Positions 33,140-44,900 of a stretch of 63,209 nt of DNA are shown one piece after another (positions within the stretch are counted from its first letter, which is position 1; every line of letters begins with the position of its first letter). A model generated the notes under the pieces. It had not been told where the DNA came from. It did no database searches and saw nothing but the letters and a program-made list of their open reading frames with translations. The stretch lies in the NCBI GenBank assembly GCA_025765615.1, contig JAIVFJ010000333.1:1-63209 (forward strand), given 5' to 3'. Position numbers and translations under genes: made by a program. The DNA is from Zopfochytrium polystomum. Lineage: Eukaryota > Chytridiomycota > Chytridiomycetes > Chytridiales > Chytridiaceae.

Positions 33140-35318
33140 ATGCCGTCCACGTCGCCGCCATCCTCCTCTTCCTTGTCTTCGTCGGCCGCTGCTGGCGCTG
33201 CGAGGTCAACGTCCCTCTTCTCGCTACTGTCGATGCTCCTCCTCGTCGTGTCTGTCGCCGTGTTCCCCGCCTCGTGGGTCTTTGCTCACTTTTACGTCGG
33301 CAACTCCGCCGGCTGCTTTTCGGATGTGAGTTGGCAACTCCCCTCTTGTGCCTATCTTTTTTTGTTGCTGGTCATCCCTCTCCACCCTTTCTTGCCCTCA
33401 TTGTGCCATGCGCAACTGCGTTGCACCACCTCTGTTCTACCATTTTCTTTCCATTATATTTACATTAACACACATCCAACCCATTTACACGCCTGCAAAC
33501 CCACCAGGTCTGCACCCACACAAAGGCCAACAAAAAGTTCTCCATCAAAAAGGACCTCGCCCTCTTCTACAGCCTCCTCTTCCTGACCGCGCTCCTCGCC
33601 CTTCTCGCCAAGCATGTCCAACCGGCCCGCCGCTTCGCCGCGTACCGCCTCCTCACCCACTCTGCCGTGACCCTCGGCGAAGTCGCGTGGTTCGCGCTCG
33701 CCATCTTCACCGTGCTCTTCGCGGGGCCCGCGACCAACTGGTGGAACTACTGGCAAGCAAAGGAGCCGTCCGTAGCCTCGGGCAAGTGGGACTGGATCCA
33801 CGCCGTCTTTGAAGTCTGCGCCTGGCTGTCCGGCGACGCCGCCGGCATGATCCTCGGCCTCGCCCTCCTCCCCGCCGCAAAACACAGCGCCGTCGCCGAC
33901 GCCCTCGGTCTTCCTTATTCTGCGACCGCTCGCGTCCACAGCTGGCTTGGCCGCGCCGTCCTCTTCGTCGTGCTGCTGCACAGCGCCACCGGCCTGCTCG
34001 ACGAGTCATTTGGCGGCGAAGGGTCCGGCTTCTTGAACATGATGTTCGTGCCGGTCCACGACGCCGCCGGTCAATCGCCCTGGGGCGTGGAGAACTACAA
34101 GTTCCCGATGGCCGCGTGGGCTACAATCGCCCTGGGCATCGTGGTGCTCACGTCGCTGGAGCCCGTCAGGAGACGCGCGTACGGCGTTTTCTACTCGGCC
34201 CACTTTTTGGTCGCCGCCGTCGTGCTGTTTGCGTACCTGCACTCGTCGATTTCCATTTTCTTTGCGATTCCTGGTGAGGATTGAGTTTCTTCTGCGGGCG
34301 TGCTGATTCCTGCTGTTTCACCGATATCGCTGAAAACCCCCTGCCGCCCACACAACCAGGGATCGCGCTCTGGACCATCGACGGACTCATCCGCCTCTCC
34401 CGTTTCCGCTCCCACGCCGTGCTCGCCTACACCCAAGAACCCTGCGGCTACCGCACCCTGACCGTGGCGACCGCCCGCGCCCCGCACTGCCAGCCCGGCC
34501 AGTTCCTCCGCGTCGCCGTCCCCGCCGTCGCCGCCGCAGAGTTCCACCCGTGGTCCGTCGTCCGCGCGGACTCCGACTCGGTCACTTTTCTCTTCGCCGC
34601 CGGCCCCACCGCTGGAAATTGGACCGCCCGCGTCGCAGACCACCTCGACGGCGTCGGCACACAAGGGTCGCTGAGACTCCAGGGCCCGTTCGGACGCGCG
34701 AGCACACTCCCCGCCGACCACGCGTTGCACTCCTTGGTCCTGTACGTCGGCGGCACCGGCGTCGCCCCCGCCCTGTCGATACTGCAGCGCGTGTTGGACG
34801 TCCGCCGCGGCGCCGCCGGCGCCGAAGTCCACGCGGCCGACGGCAAAACTGGGAAGGAGAAGAGCAACACGGTTGCGGCCGCGGCGCGCGCCGTCGGGCT
34901 CCGAGTGTACCTCTTCTGGGCGGCCCCGGCCGGCGGCCTTGCCTCTCTGAGCCCGCTGCGCGACCTGCTGCGCGAGGCCGCGGCCACGGACGTTGCGCTG
35001 ACGGTGCACCTCTTCGACACGTCGCGGCCGGGGCGGGACGACGAGGGTGCTCCGGACGCAGTGGACGTCGCCGTCGACAACGCGCAAGTGGAAGTCCACG
35101 CGTCCCGCGGGCGGCCCCACCTGCGTGCGTTGCTGAACCGCCACGTCGTCGACAAGGTGCTGGCCGCGCAGGACGCGGGGGTCGTCGGCGCCACGGTCAG
35201 CGTGTTCGTGTGCGGCCCCGAGCGGTTCATGCAGGACGCGCTGGTCAGCGTTTCGCACTTTGAGGCCGAGTTTAAGCAGGTCAAGGTCGTGACTGAGGTC
35301 GAGTCGTACGCGCTGTGA
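33140..35318 (+). CDS. Ferric reductase / NADPH-oxidase-type flavocytochrome b, 636 aa
   Basis: Three exons, 33140-33325, 33508-34273 and 34360-35318, joined by GT-AG introns in phases 0 and 1, give 636 residues. Residues 27-50 form an N-terminal membrane span, followed by the multi-span haem domain. Paired histidines at about 206/220 and 294/307 give the H-x13-H and H-x12-H spacing that carries two b haems in ferric reductases and NOX enzymes. The FAD-binding segment has HPWS at about 380-383, where HPFT/HPFS is usual, and GPFG at about 426. The NAD(P)H site has GGTGVAP at 448-454 and the C-terminal CGP at 602-604. No EF-hands are present. It should move electrons from NADPH through FAD and haem across a membrane to ferric iron or oxygen; which acceptor cannot be told. 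It is unrelated to the surrounding repeat family. Confidence 0.92.
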
Positions 35319-35960
35319 GGAACTGGCCAGGCACGGCTGGGTTCCGTGTTCGTGTATGCGCTCTCGTTTTTTTTTTCTTTTGCCGTCTCGAATGTGTTGC
35401 GGTTGGCTGGGGATACCACTCCTTTCGCACATTCCATTCGTTTCCCATTTAGCGACAGCGAGGAATCAATCGCCTCTATTTTCTTTTACATACGTTCTTT
35501 GCGGCGATTGTCTTGCTTTCGAACGTGTCCTCGCGGGCTTTACCCTTAAAAGGTTTTTTATCTGACTGCAGAACCTCTTTCAACGCATTTTTGGTTTTGT
35601 TCATGTTTTGTTCGGTCTCCCACTACTCCTTCCCTGTGAGCTGTTAGACTTCATTTCACAGCGGTCAAATGCCGGCTTGATAATCACAGACTACGATAGG
35701 CGACTTCAAATTTTGAGGGCCTCACAACTGCGTTCGCGAAGAATCTTACGAGAAATTGACCTCGAAGGAAGCGATATTGATATGCACATGGGAGGGAAAC
35801 AAACCTTTTTTAGGCGGTGAAAAAAAAAAAAAAAAAAACAAAACTCGCAAAGAACTAGCCTTGTCCCAAGCCTGGCACAACGACCGTTTCGCGGCATCAG
35901 AAAAGAGAAGAGCACGATGATCGCAAAAAAATGGAAAAATCGATACCCTCAACCGCCAAA
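35319..35960. other. Convergent spacer between the flavocytochrome gene and gene 8
   Basis: The 3' ends of the two genes face each other across about 640 bp. The spacer is AT-richer, with a run of about 20 A at 35819-35838. No gene seen. Confidence 0.5.
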
Positions 35961-38900
35961 CTACTTCTTTTTCCCACCTCCACTGCTTGCCGCAGGCTTC
36001 GCCGCAGCCGCCTTTGGCGCTGCTGCCGCCTGCTGCTTGGTGCCGCCGCCACCGCTGGCTGCCGCAGTCTTCGCGGTTGTCTTCTGCGCAGCCGGTTGTT
36101 GCTTCGCGCTAACCCCTCCTCCTCCTCCACCGCTCGCGGAGGTTTTGGCTTGCGTCTTCCCGTTCGCGCTGGTGCTGCCGCCACCACTGGCAGCCGCAGT
36201 CTTCGCAGTTGTCTTCTGCGCAGCCGGTTGTTGCTTCGCGCTAACACCTCCTCCTCCTCCGCTCGCGGAGGTTTTGGCTTGCGTCTTGCCGTTCGCGCTG
36301 GTGCTGCCGCCACCGCTGGCTGCCGCAGTCTTCGCAGTTGTCTTCTGCGCAGCCTGTAGTTGCTTCGCGCTAACCCCTCCTCCTCCTCCTCCTCCGCTCG
36401 CGGAAGTTTTGGCTTGCGTCCTGCCGTTCGCGCCGTTGCTCGTCGTTCGCGATTGAGTCGTCGTCGACTTTTGCGTTGTAGCCTTTTGTGGCGTCGACTT
36501 TTGCGCGGTCGTGGTTTTGGCTTGCGTCTTGCCGTTCGCGCTCCCGCTGCTCGTCTTTTGTTGCGTCGTCTTCTGGGTATTCGACTTTTGCGCGGTCGCG
36601 GTTTTGGCTTGCGTCTTGCCGTTCACGCCGTTGCCCGTCGATCGCGACTGAGTCGTCGGCTTTTGGGTTGTCGTCTTTTGTGGCGTCGTCTTTTGCGCGC
36701 TCGGCGCCTTTTGGCCCGCCGTTTGCCGTTGGGTTTGCTTCGCGCCGCCGGCACTCGTCTTAGCCGTTCCCTTCTGCCCGGTGGTCGCCTTTTGCGTCGT
36801 TTGCCTTTGAGTCTGCCCCTGCTTCGCGCCGCCCGCGCCGGTTTTCGGAGTCGTCGTTTTCTGGCCGGTCGACCTTTGTCCCGTTTGCTTAGACTTCTGC
36901 CCCTGCGTCATGCCGTTGCCCGTTGTAGTAGCCTTCTGCCCGGCGTTCGTCTTTTGGCTTGTTTGCCGTTGAGTTTGCCCCTGCTTTGAGTTCGTACCGC
37001 TGGCTTTCGACTTTGGAGTCGTGGGCGTCAACCTCGGGGCTGTTTGCTTTTGCGCGTTTGGCTGCTTCGTGCCGGCGTCACGGGTTTTGCTTGACCGCGG
37101 GCCGGTGGTCTGCTTTGGAGTCTGTTCCTTCGCCCCCGCGATTGTGCCTTTGGCAGGCGATTTGCCGCCGTTAACGTTGGTCCGAGCCTTCGTCCCGCCA
37201 GCCGCGGCGGTGGCCCCGCGAGTTGTCCCAGACGTCGTGCCGGCCTTTGCTCCAACGCTTTGCTTCGTGGCGCCAATCTTGGGGGTCTTTGATGCTCCTA
37301 TGGTCGTGCCGGTCTTGCCTGTAGCGCCACCGACTCTGCTTGCTTTGGGGGTCTTTGAGGTTCCTTTACCGTCGCCATTTTTGCCGGCGGTGCCAGGGAG
37401 CAAGGTCCGGGTGCTTGTGGCCTTGGGAACCTTAGACGAACCCGCCGCATTTACTTGAACGCCACTCTTGGCGATACCGCCAGCGCTGATCGCCCTCATC
37501 GCCGTTTGCTTGGCTACGATCTTACCATCAGCATTCGCTTGTAAGCCAATCTTCCGGATGCCGGGGCCGAGCAAGTTCCCAGTGCCGCCAGCGCCGGTCG
37601 CCCTCGCCGCTGTTCCCGTGATCATCGCCGTTTGCTTGGTAAGCCCCGCCATTATGCCCTTCGCACCGGCGGCATTCACTTGGACGCCACTCTTGGCCAT
37701 GCCACGGGAGAGAACACCCGCTCCCGCTCCGCCATTACTAGCGGCCTTCGCCAATTGAGCACTAATCTTGCCAATGCCGCCGCCGCCGAGCAAGTTCCCA
37801 GCGCCGCCAGCCTTGGTTGCCGTCGCCGTCCCTCCCGCGATCTTTGCACCTTGCTTCACGAGCCCCGCCGCGCCATTTCCAGAGGGATTCACTTCGATGC
37901 CAATTTGGGCGACGGCGCCGCCAAGCAAGCTCCGAGTGCCTCCCGCCTTGGTCGCCGCCGCTCCGGCGATCTTCGCCCCTTGCTTGACGAGCCCTGCCGT
38001 GGTCCCACCGCCGAGCGCGCCAGCGACTTTCCCCGCCACGTTCGCGATCCGTGCTGCCGCGCCGCCTGCCTTCCCGCTCGCCTTCGCTCCACCGCCGCCG
38101 AGCGAACCTGCGACCCCCGCCGCCGCCGACCGCGTTACCGAACTTTGACGTCGCCTGTGTCAGCACCCCCGCGGCCTTGCCTATCGCGCCAGCCGCCTTG
38201 GAGTTGGGCGCAATCGCGCTCGTCGCCTGCGCGATCGTCGTCGCGGCGTTGGAGATCTTGGGCGCATTGTCTGCCGAGGAGTTGGTGAGAAAGCGCGAAA
38301 CTTCCGCAACGAAAGCAAACTGGGGCTGCTCACTCGCGACGGCCGACGCGGCACTCAATGCGCCCTTAGTGATTCTCGCTGCAGACGCCAGCGTGCCACC
38401 TTTTCCCGATCGGATAGGCGATGACGAGTGAGTTAAGTTTTCCCGAATCGTATCAGTGGCATGCACCGTCATTTACCTCCTGGCACAAGCTTGACGGCTC
38501 CGCTCGCGATGTTCTTACCGGCGTCAAGCAAAGTTTCTATGTGGATGAGTTTCAGGGTGGTGGAAAATTTGAGTTAGCTCAACGAAAATCTTTCGATATT
38601 TAGAATCGGTACATACGACCGGCACTCTTGCCCTTTGAAATATCGCTTAAGACTCCGAGGCCCGTTCGCGCAGCCGTCAGCCCTAGCTCGAGGCCCTTTC
38701 CAGCTGGAAGGGCGGGAACGAGTGAGGGAGGTCGGGGGTCAGCGGGAGGAGCTCTTGGAACAACTTAATCTTGTCCTCATCGTACCAGGTGTAAAGCTCG
38801 CCACTGTTTCGAGGGTCTGCAGAAAGATTGGCCCGAGTGCGGGGGAAAGGTTGGATGCGGGCTTTGTCAGTTCACGCTGTGCGTGTCGTGGATGAAAAAA

Positions 38901-40002
38901 AGATACCTTCAAGTCGGAGGCTGCGAGGATGCATGATAGAAGTATTCGGAAAATTAGCGGGCGGAACGTAAACACGCGCAAAATAGCGCGTGTGGCCAAA
39001 AAGAGAGTTATGGGTACCTTTAGGAATGGCTGCTCTTGCGGTTTGCTCAACTCCTCGCAAGGCGTCGCTACCGATCGCTAATGTGTGGAAATGCAAAACG
39101 ACGGGGGTGAGTATCCAAAACATGTCAGGCTTCAACGATACGTCATCGACTCACTTGATGCGGGTTTTTGTTCAACGATATCCCTTCCAACAGTTGCTAC
39201 CGTATTCACAAGTTGGGCGCCACCCCTCGTAACTGCTCGAAGCAATGGTTATCTGACTTTGACCTCTCACTCCTGATCTCAACCATTCCGCTTACGTACT
39301 TGGGTTGGACTGCACGACATCGTTCAAGACCTAAAATTTACCGATCGCGGAAAGAGGTCAGCTCGCGACAAAGTCGAGACTTAAATGTTTGATCATTGCA
39401 AATACCTTTCCAGGGTTGCTCGCCACGTTTTCTACTGTCTGTACGACCTGATTTGTTTCAGAAAATGTTAAAACGGAGCCGGTCTTGTCGATTTAAGCTT
39501 CGCACAGTACATTGGATGCCACGCTTTCACCGACGTTCTCAATCTGTGGATGTTTGAAAGAGGTTCGTCACGTTACACTTGTGTAAGCGAAAAAAAGCTT
39601 TACCGTGTTAACGACGTCGCCAAACAAGTCGCCGAGGCCTCTACGAGAGGCCCGGACGCTGCGCTGTCGCTTGTGTAGCGTCACATCGGCGCCCGTCGTC
39701 GATGACGGATCCATTGGGGCATTTGCATCCACATTGTTTGATTCCTCCGACGCCGCAACCAGGTAGAACTCAAGTTGGCCCACGGCGGCCCCGCCTTCGG
39801 CGCTTGTCGCGTCGCTAGCGCTGGTGAGAAGGTCGGCCGCCGCGGCCCAAGCGGAGAGCGCCAGTGCCAGTATGAGCAGGAGAAGCAGCCGCACCGATGA
39901 GGACGTGCGCCGCTGACGAGTCAGTAGAAGGCGACGGGCATTGGAGGTGTCGTGCCGCTCCGTCAGAACGGGCGGCTCGCGCCAAAGGTTCGTGGTGGTC
40001 AT
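35961..40002 (-). CDS. Family gene 8: diverged 11-exon member with Lys/Thr/Gln-rich repeat tail
   Basis: Exons: 40002-39604, 39543-39511, 39438-39406, 39330-39300, 39232-39155, 39077-39018, 38920-38907, 38816-38786, 38703-38620, 38536-38477, 38399-35961. The sum is 3,262 nt; removing one base from the C5 run at 38114-38118 gives a single frame of 1,086 residues. Exon 1 (133 codons) has the hydrophobic run SVRLLLLLILALALSAWAAA and ends in ASRRGLGDLFGDVVNT. Only two 11-mer exons are present, IENVGESVASN and TVENVASNPGK. The 31-, 78-, 60- and 14-nt (ASDLK) exons are conserved in size and phase. The last exon opens GGTLASAARITKGAL, passes through AGLVKQGAKIAG and KSGVQVNAAG repeats, then a long Thr/Gln/Lys-rich stretch. 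Three repeats of about 43 residues containing KTQAKTSASGG and QKTTAKTAAASGGG follow, before a GGGKKK end. It is the most divergent member. Function unknown. Confidence 0.8.
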
Positions 40003-41275
40003 TGGTGGCGGCTTTTGAATGAGCAGGTCAGGAGGGGGCGAATAGACGTGAAGCGAGTTGAAAGTGTGGAAGATAACTAAATTGGATGGCGAGCTGTTAT
40101 ATACGTACCGAGCAAGTGATGGACCGGCTGGGTTGGCTGCTTCTCATTTTTCTCGGCACTCTCAGCCGCTATTTCTTTTCTCTTTCGCTGGCGGAGTCGG
40201 AGCGGGTCTCTGTCGCAGCCCCTTCAGAGTCGCGAGTGTCTCCGTGGCGCCTTAGCCGCATTTGGCGCTTTCACCCGGTCTGTCTGTCTGTCTGCGGCTG
40301 CCGGGGCTAAGCCAAGCAGAGTTTGCCGCCGGCTGCCGGGACCCTTCGCGGACTCGATCTCTTTTTCCCGAAAAGGAAGGAAAGGCGGCGGCCACCGCAG
40401 GCTGAGTACTAACCTTGTGCGCTGTTTGTTCAACATTGCACGATATTTCGGGTTTTTCTCTCCTGCGACCTTTGGGTCGTTTGTTAGTCAGTTATTAATA
40501 CATGATGGTGACAGGCTGTCAACGCTTGCCAGCGGCTGCAAAATGCCTGGTCTCAATCATTAGATAGAACGCACCGATGAATTTATTGGAAGTCGAGATT
40601 TATTCTATGTTCCCTTATATTGAATGACAAAGAAAGGCAGCAGAACGCAAGACATAAAAGGCGTGTAAGTGAAGGAAAGGTATTACTGCAATATCCCTAA
40701 AACTTTGGGGATCTGACTTGTTTCCAAGAGCCGAACATAGATTGATTCCGACTTCTTCCCGACTTTGGTCTGGGGTTTTTCCATTCTGCCCGGCGGCAGA
40801 ATGGAAAAACTCTAGACCGAACTGTGATTTCATCGCGAATCTGTCTGGCACTCTGTCGGAGGCAGTCTAGTTACACAACAGTTGCAACTACAGCAGGTAA
40901 ACCTCTTCCGACAGAGAAAATTCGCATTCGCAATTCATCGCGTTCACCGCGGGCTCAAGTGCACGCGCGGCACTGGGCAGGAGAGTGACTTCTGCATGCA
41001 TTGTTGAGAGACCGAGGAACAGACTGAGAGACAGACAATAAGTTGTACTTCGCATGGCGAATCCAGACTTTATCCGAAGTTTTACCATTCTGCCGCAGTA
41101 CAGATTACGTAAGTTGACCCACTTGTTTTCAAGTCGGAATCAAGTTTTCATGTTCGACTCGAAAACAAATCGAAAAGAACTTGGAAAAAAGTCGGTGCCC
41201 CAAAGGTTTAGGGAATACCAAACTCCAAAACTCGCTATCCAAGTGGAAGACGCATTCCCTCCCCCCACGAGCTCC
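40003..41275. other. Spacer upstream of gene 8 / downstream of relic 9
   Basis: No gene is supported. A near-perfect hairpin lies at 40775-40810 (listed separately). The words around 40596-40626 (GATTTATTCTATGTTC and after) recur at about 41785-41815, just downstream of gene 10. This shows that the relic at 41276-41725 was copied together with its 3' flank. Confidence 0.5.
40775..40810. repeat. 16-bp perfect inverted repeat with 4-bp loop
   Basis: The left arm 40775-40790 (GTTTTTCCATTCTGCC) is the exact reverse complement of the right arm 40795-40810 around a CGGC loop. Imperfect pairing extends outwards through TTGGTCT / AGACCGA-like flanks. It could be a small foldback element (MITE-like) or a transcribed hairpin. 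Part of the arm (CCATTCTGCCG) recurs near 41086. Confidence 0.8.
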
Positions 41276-41725
41276 TCAGTTCTTCTCTCCTCCTGCTCCA
41301 CCACCCACCGCCGGTTTTGCTGCTGCTGTTGCGGGCTTCGCCGCTGCTGTTTTGGCGCGACCGCTTGCTGCTTTGTGGCCGCCTGTTTTTCGCCGCACTT
41401 TGTGCATTGCCTCCCTTGCCAGCTGCTCCGCCGCCGCCTCGTGTCGTTTGGGTAATTCCTCCGCCTCCGGCAGTCTTACCAGAAGCCCCTCCGCCACCAC
41501 GCTATCGAGGCAGCTGGCGCCTGGCCGCCTCCTGATCCTCCCTTGCCTCACGCCGCAGGCCCCGCCGCCTCAACCGCCGACGCCGCACGCCGTTTGGGTC
41601 TTTCCGCCGCCCCCGGCAGCTCCACCGCCGCGCCTTTGCCACCTCCAGTTGCGCCCCCGCCGCGTCCACCGGTCGAAGCAGTCGCCTCGCCTCCGGCCGC
41701 GCCGTGCTGCTGCATTATGAATGAT
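41276..41725 (-). pseudogene. Relic 9: truncated copy of a family last exon (3' end only)
   Basis: The minus strand carries scrambled-frame pieces of the Gly-rich tail, such as GGGGKTQTACGVGG near 41600-41570 and AAAKPATAAAKPAVGGGAGG near the end, closing with EKN instead of KKK. The tail and its 3' flank resemble the corresponding end of gene 10 immediately upstream. The rest of the gene is missing and the frames do not join. It is a degenerate tandem partial duplicate. Confidence 0.7.
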
Positions 41726-41921
41726 CTCAATGGAGAACCGTTGGGCGCCGCCGTGCATTGACTGATGGAACAATAGAAATGGAGACTTGATTTATTCTAT
41801 GTTCTCACACTGAATGCAGACAAATCGACGACGAAGAAGTTAACAGACCGCCAAGTTGTCAGTCAGTACCCCACTCCGAAACCCGTTATCGACGAAGAAC
41901 AAGCATTCCCCTCCCCACTCC

Positions 41922-44900
41922 TCACTTCTTCTTTCCTCCCCCTCCACCACCACCACTCGCCGGCTTTGCTGCTGCTGCTGCGGGCTTCGCCGCTTGCTGC
42001 TTCGTGGCCGCCTGTTGCTGCTTCGGAGCTGCCTGCTGTTGCTTCGGCGCCGCCGTCTGCTTCTGCGTAGATGCTTGCTTCGGGGCAGCCGGCTGTTGCT
42101 TTGTCGCAGCCGGCTGCTTCTGCGCAGTTGCCTGCTTCGGCGCCGACGCCTTCGTCGCACCGCCACCACCTCCACTCGTCCGCGCCGTCGTGGTCGTTTG
42201 CTTCTGCGCTGGCGCTTTCGCCGCACTACTGCCTCCGCCGGCACCACTACTAGCTCTCGTAGTGGTCTTCGTCCCACCGCCACCGCCGCCGCCATTCGTG
42301 CGTGCAGGAGCCGCCTTGGCCGCTGTGTTGCCCCGCCCTGAAGCTGCACCGCTGCCACTGCCGCCCCGGCTTTGAGCACCTCCCTGAGCTTTTGTCCCGC
42401 CTCCGCCAGTCTTGGCGACAGTCCCACCGCCTCCGCTACCACCTCTCCCACCACCCGTCGCGCCGCCTCCCCCGCGTGATGTTGCCGTAGCGGCTGTCTT
42501 GCCGCCTCCCTTTCCACCTCCAGCCGCGCCACCACCGCCGCCTCCACCGCCACCTCGTGCGGTTGGCGTCTTACCGCCGCTGCCGCCACCCGCTCCTTTG
42601 CCGGCGCCATTTGCGCCGCCTCCACGTGTTGCCGCCGAAGCGGGTGCCTTGCTGCCGCCTCCTCCCTTGTTACTTCCACTACCGCCACGCGCCGTTTGCA
42701 CCTTGGCACCACTAGCCTTGGCCGCAGAACCGCCGCCACCGGCACCTTTGCCGCCACCAGAAGTGCCGCCGCTGCCGCGACCTGATGCAGCAGTTGCCTT
42801 ACCTCCACCTCCTCCTTTGGCACCACCACCACCACCACCACCACCATCACCGCCGCCGCCGCCGACACGTGCAGTTTGAGTCTTACGTCCACCTCCGCCG
42901 GCCTTCGCAGCCGAACCACTAGCGCCGTTGCCACGGCCGCCCCCCACCTCCTCCACCGCCTTTGCCGCCACCCGTCCCTCCTCCACCGCGCCCGGAAGCC
43001 GCAGCCGACGCCTTGCCACCTTTGCCACCCTTACCACCTCCAGCACCTCCTCCTCCTCCGCCACCGCCTCCACCGCCACCGCCACGTGCCGCTTGAGTCT
43101 TCCCTGCGCCCCCGCCTCCTCCACCGCGTCCCGACGCCGCAGCCGTTGCCTTGCCGCCACTTCTTCCTCCGATTCCAGCCCCTCCAGCCCCACCGCCGCC
43201 GCCGCGCCCCGCCTGTGCTTTGCCGCCGCCACCACCGGTCCTGGCTGCTGCCCCGCCGGCACCGCCTTTGCCGCCACCACTCGTTGCGCCTCCGCGTCCC
43301 GTCGCCGCAGCAGCCGCCTTCCCGTTACCTCCCCCCTTGCCGCCTCCACCGCCGCGCGCCGTCCGCGTCTTTCCACCACCACTTGTTGCGCCTCCGCCGC
43401 GTCCGTTTGTCGAAGCTGCCGCCTTGCCGCCACTCCCGCCCTTGCCTCCGCCCGCACCACCGCCCCCACCGCGCGCCGTTTGCGTCTTTCCTCCGCCGCC
43501 GCCAGCTCCACCGCCACCAGCACCTTTGCCGCCGCCGCCGCCACGTCCGTTCGCCGCAGCTGAAGCCTTGCCACCCTGGCCGCCAGCAGCCCCCTTCCCT
43601 AGCGCCGCGTTGATCCGCTCCGTCGCCGCGTTCGCCTTTCGCACAACCCCGCTACCCCCGCCGCCTCCCGCCTTGCCGCCTCCACCGCCGCCGCCTCGCA
43701 CAGTCTGCGTCTTTCCTCCTCCTCCTCCTCCTGCGCCGGCCTTGGCGGCAGTACCAACGTGCTCCACCTTCTCCGCGCGCGGCCCCGCCTCCTGCGCCTT
43801 TGCCAGCACCGGCCGCACCGCCCTTTCCACTCCCGGCCACCGCACCGCCGCCCCTTCCGGACTTGGCCCCAGCTGTCCCGCCGGCAACCGCGTCCAGCGG
43901 CCGTAGCTGCTGTCTTTCCACCGCCCCCGGCGCCGCCCTTGCCACCTCCAGCGCTTCCACCGACGCCGCGCGCAGTCTGCGTCTTGCCGGCACCGCCGCC
44001 CGCCAGCACCTTTACCGGCTGCCGTCACACCTCCGCCGCCGCCACGTCCCGCCGTTGTGGCTGGTGCCTTGCCGCCACCAGCGCCCTTACCAGCGCCGGT
44101 TCCGGCCGCGCCGCCGCCGCGGGCTGCTTGCTTCCCTCCGCCGCCGGCTGCCCCCGCCGACACCGCGTGCTGTTTGCTGCTGCAGCAGCCGTCTTGCCGC
44201 CACCGCCTCCCTTGCCTCCCCCGGCTCCGGCGCCGACCCCGCGGGCTGTCTGCGTCTTGCCTGCACACCGCTGCCAACTCCAGCGCCCTTGCCGGCACCC
44301 GCCGGGCCGCCGCCACCGCGAGCCGCCCCTGTTGCTGTCGCCTTGCCGCCACCCGCTCCCTTGCCGCCGCCTGCCCCGGCTCCGGCACCACCAACTCCGC
44401 CGCCGCGCGCCACTTGGGTCGTCTTTCCTCCGCCCGCACCACCACCACCAGGCTTGGCGCCAGCCCCTCCGCCTGCACCGATTTTGCCGGCCCCGGCTTG
44501 ACTCTTCCCACCGGCCCCTGAGCCTTCCCTCCCGCACCTCCCTTCGCCGAACCGCTCCCAGTCGCAGCAGCGGCACCCTTCCCGGCCCCCTTCGCGCCGC
44601 CCCCTGCAGCCCCCGCCCCAGCTCCGCCCGTCTTTCCCTTCCCGCCGCCGCCCCTGCCAGCGCCAAGCGGCTTCCCCGACCCAACGTCGATCCCGTTCTC
44701 CTTCAACGTCTCCCGCGCCTGCCGCTTCGCGATCGTCCCCACCGCCCGCTGCACTTGGTCTTTTGTCGGCCCCTTTGTGGGAAGCTTGGCCGCCGCTTGC
44801 GCCTCTTTGATCGCCTTCGGGAGGCTCTTGGCGGCTTGTACGCCTTGCTTGATTTCTGGGGGCGTTTTGGCGAGCCGGAGGTTTAGCGAGCTCGAAGAGA

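Noticed and set aside
34191..35432. Minus-strand frames of about 330-413 codons opposite the flavocytochrome exon 3
   Set aside because: The sense strand encodes a clear NAD(P)H/FAD domain with known motifs; the antisense products have biased, motif-free composition.
35961..38399. KKK at the C-terminus of many members as an ER-retrieval (KKXX) signal
   Set aside because: KKXX needs Lys at positions -3 and -4; here the last three residues are Lys after Gly, and other members end SRKK, GRNK or TRVK. The basic end is conserved but not a proper KKXX motif.
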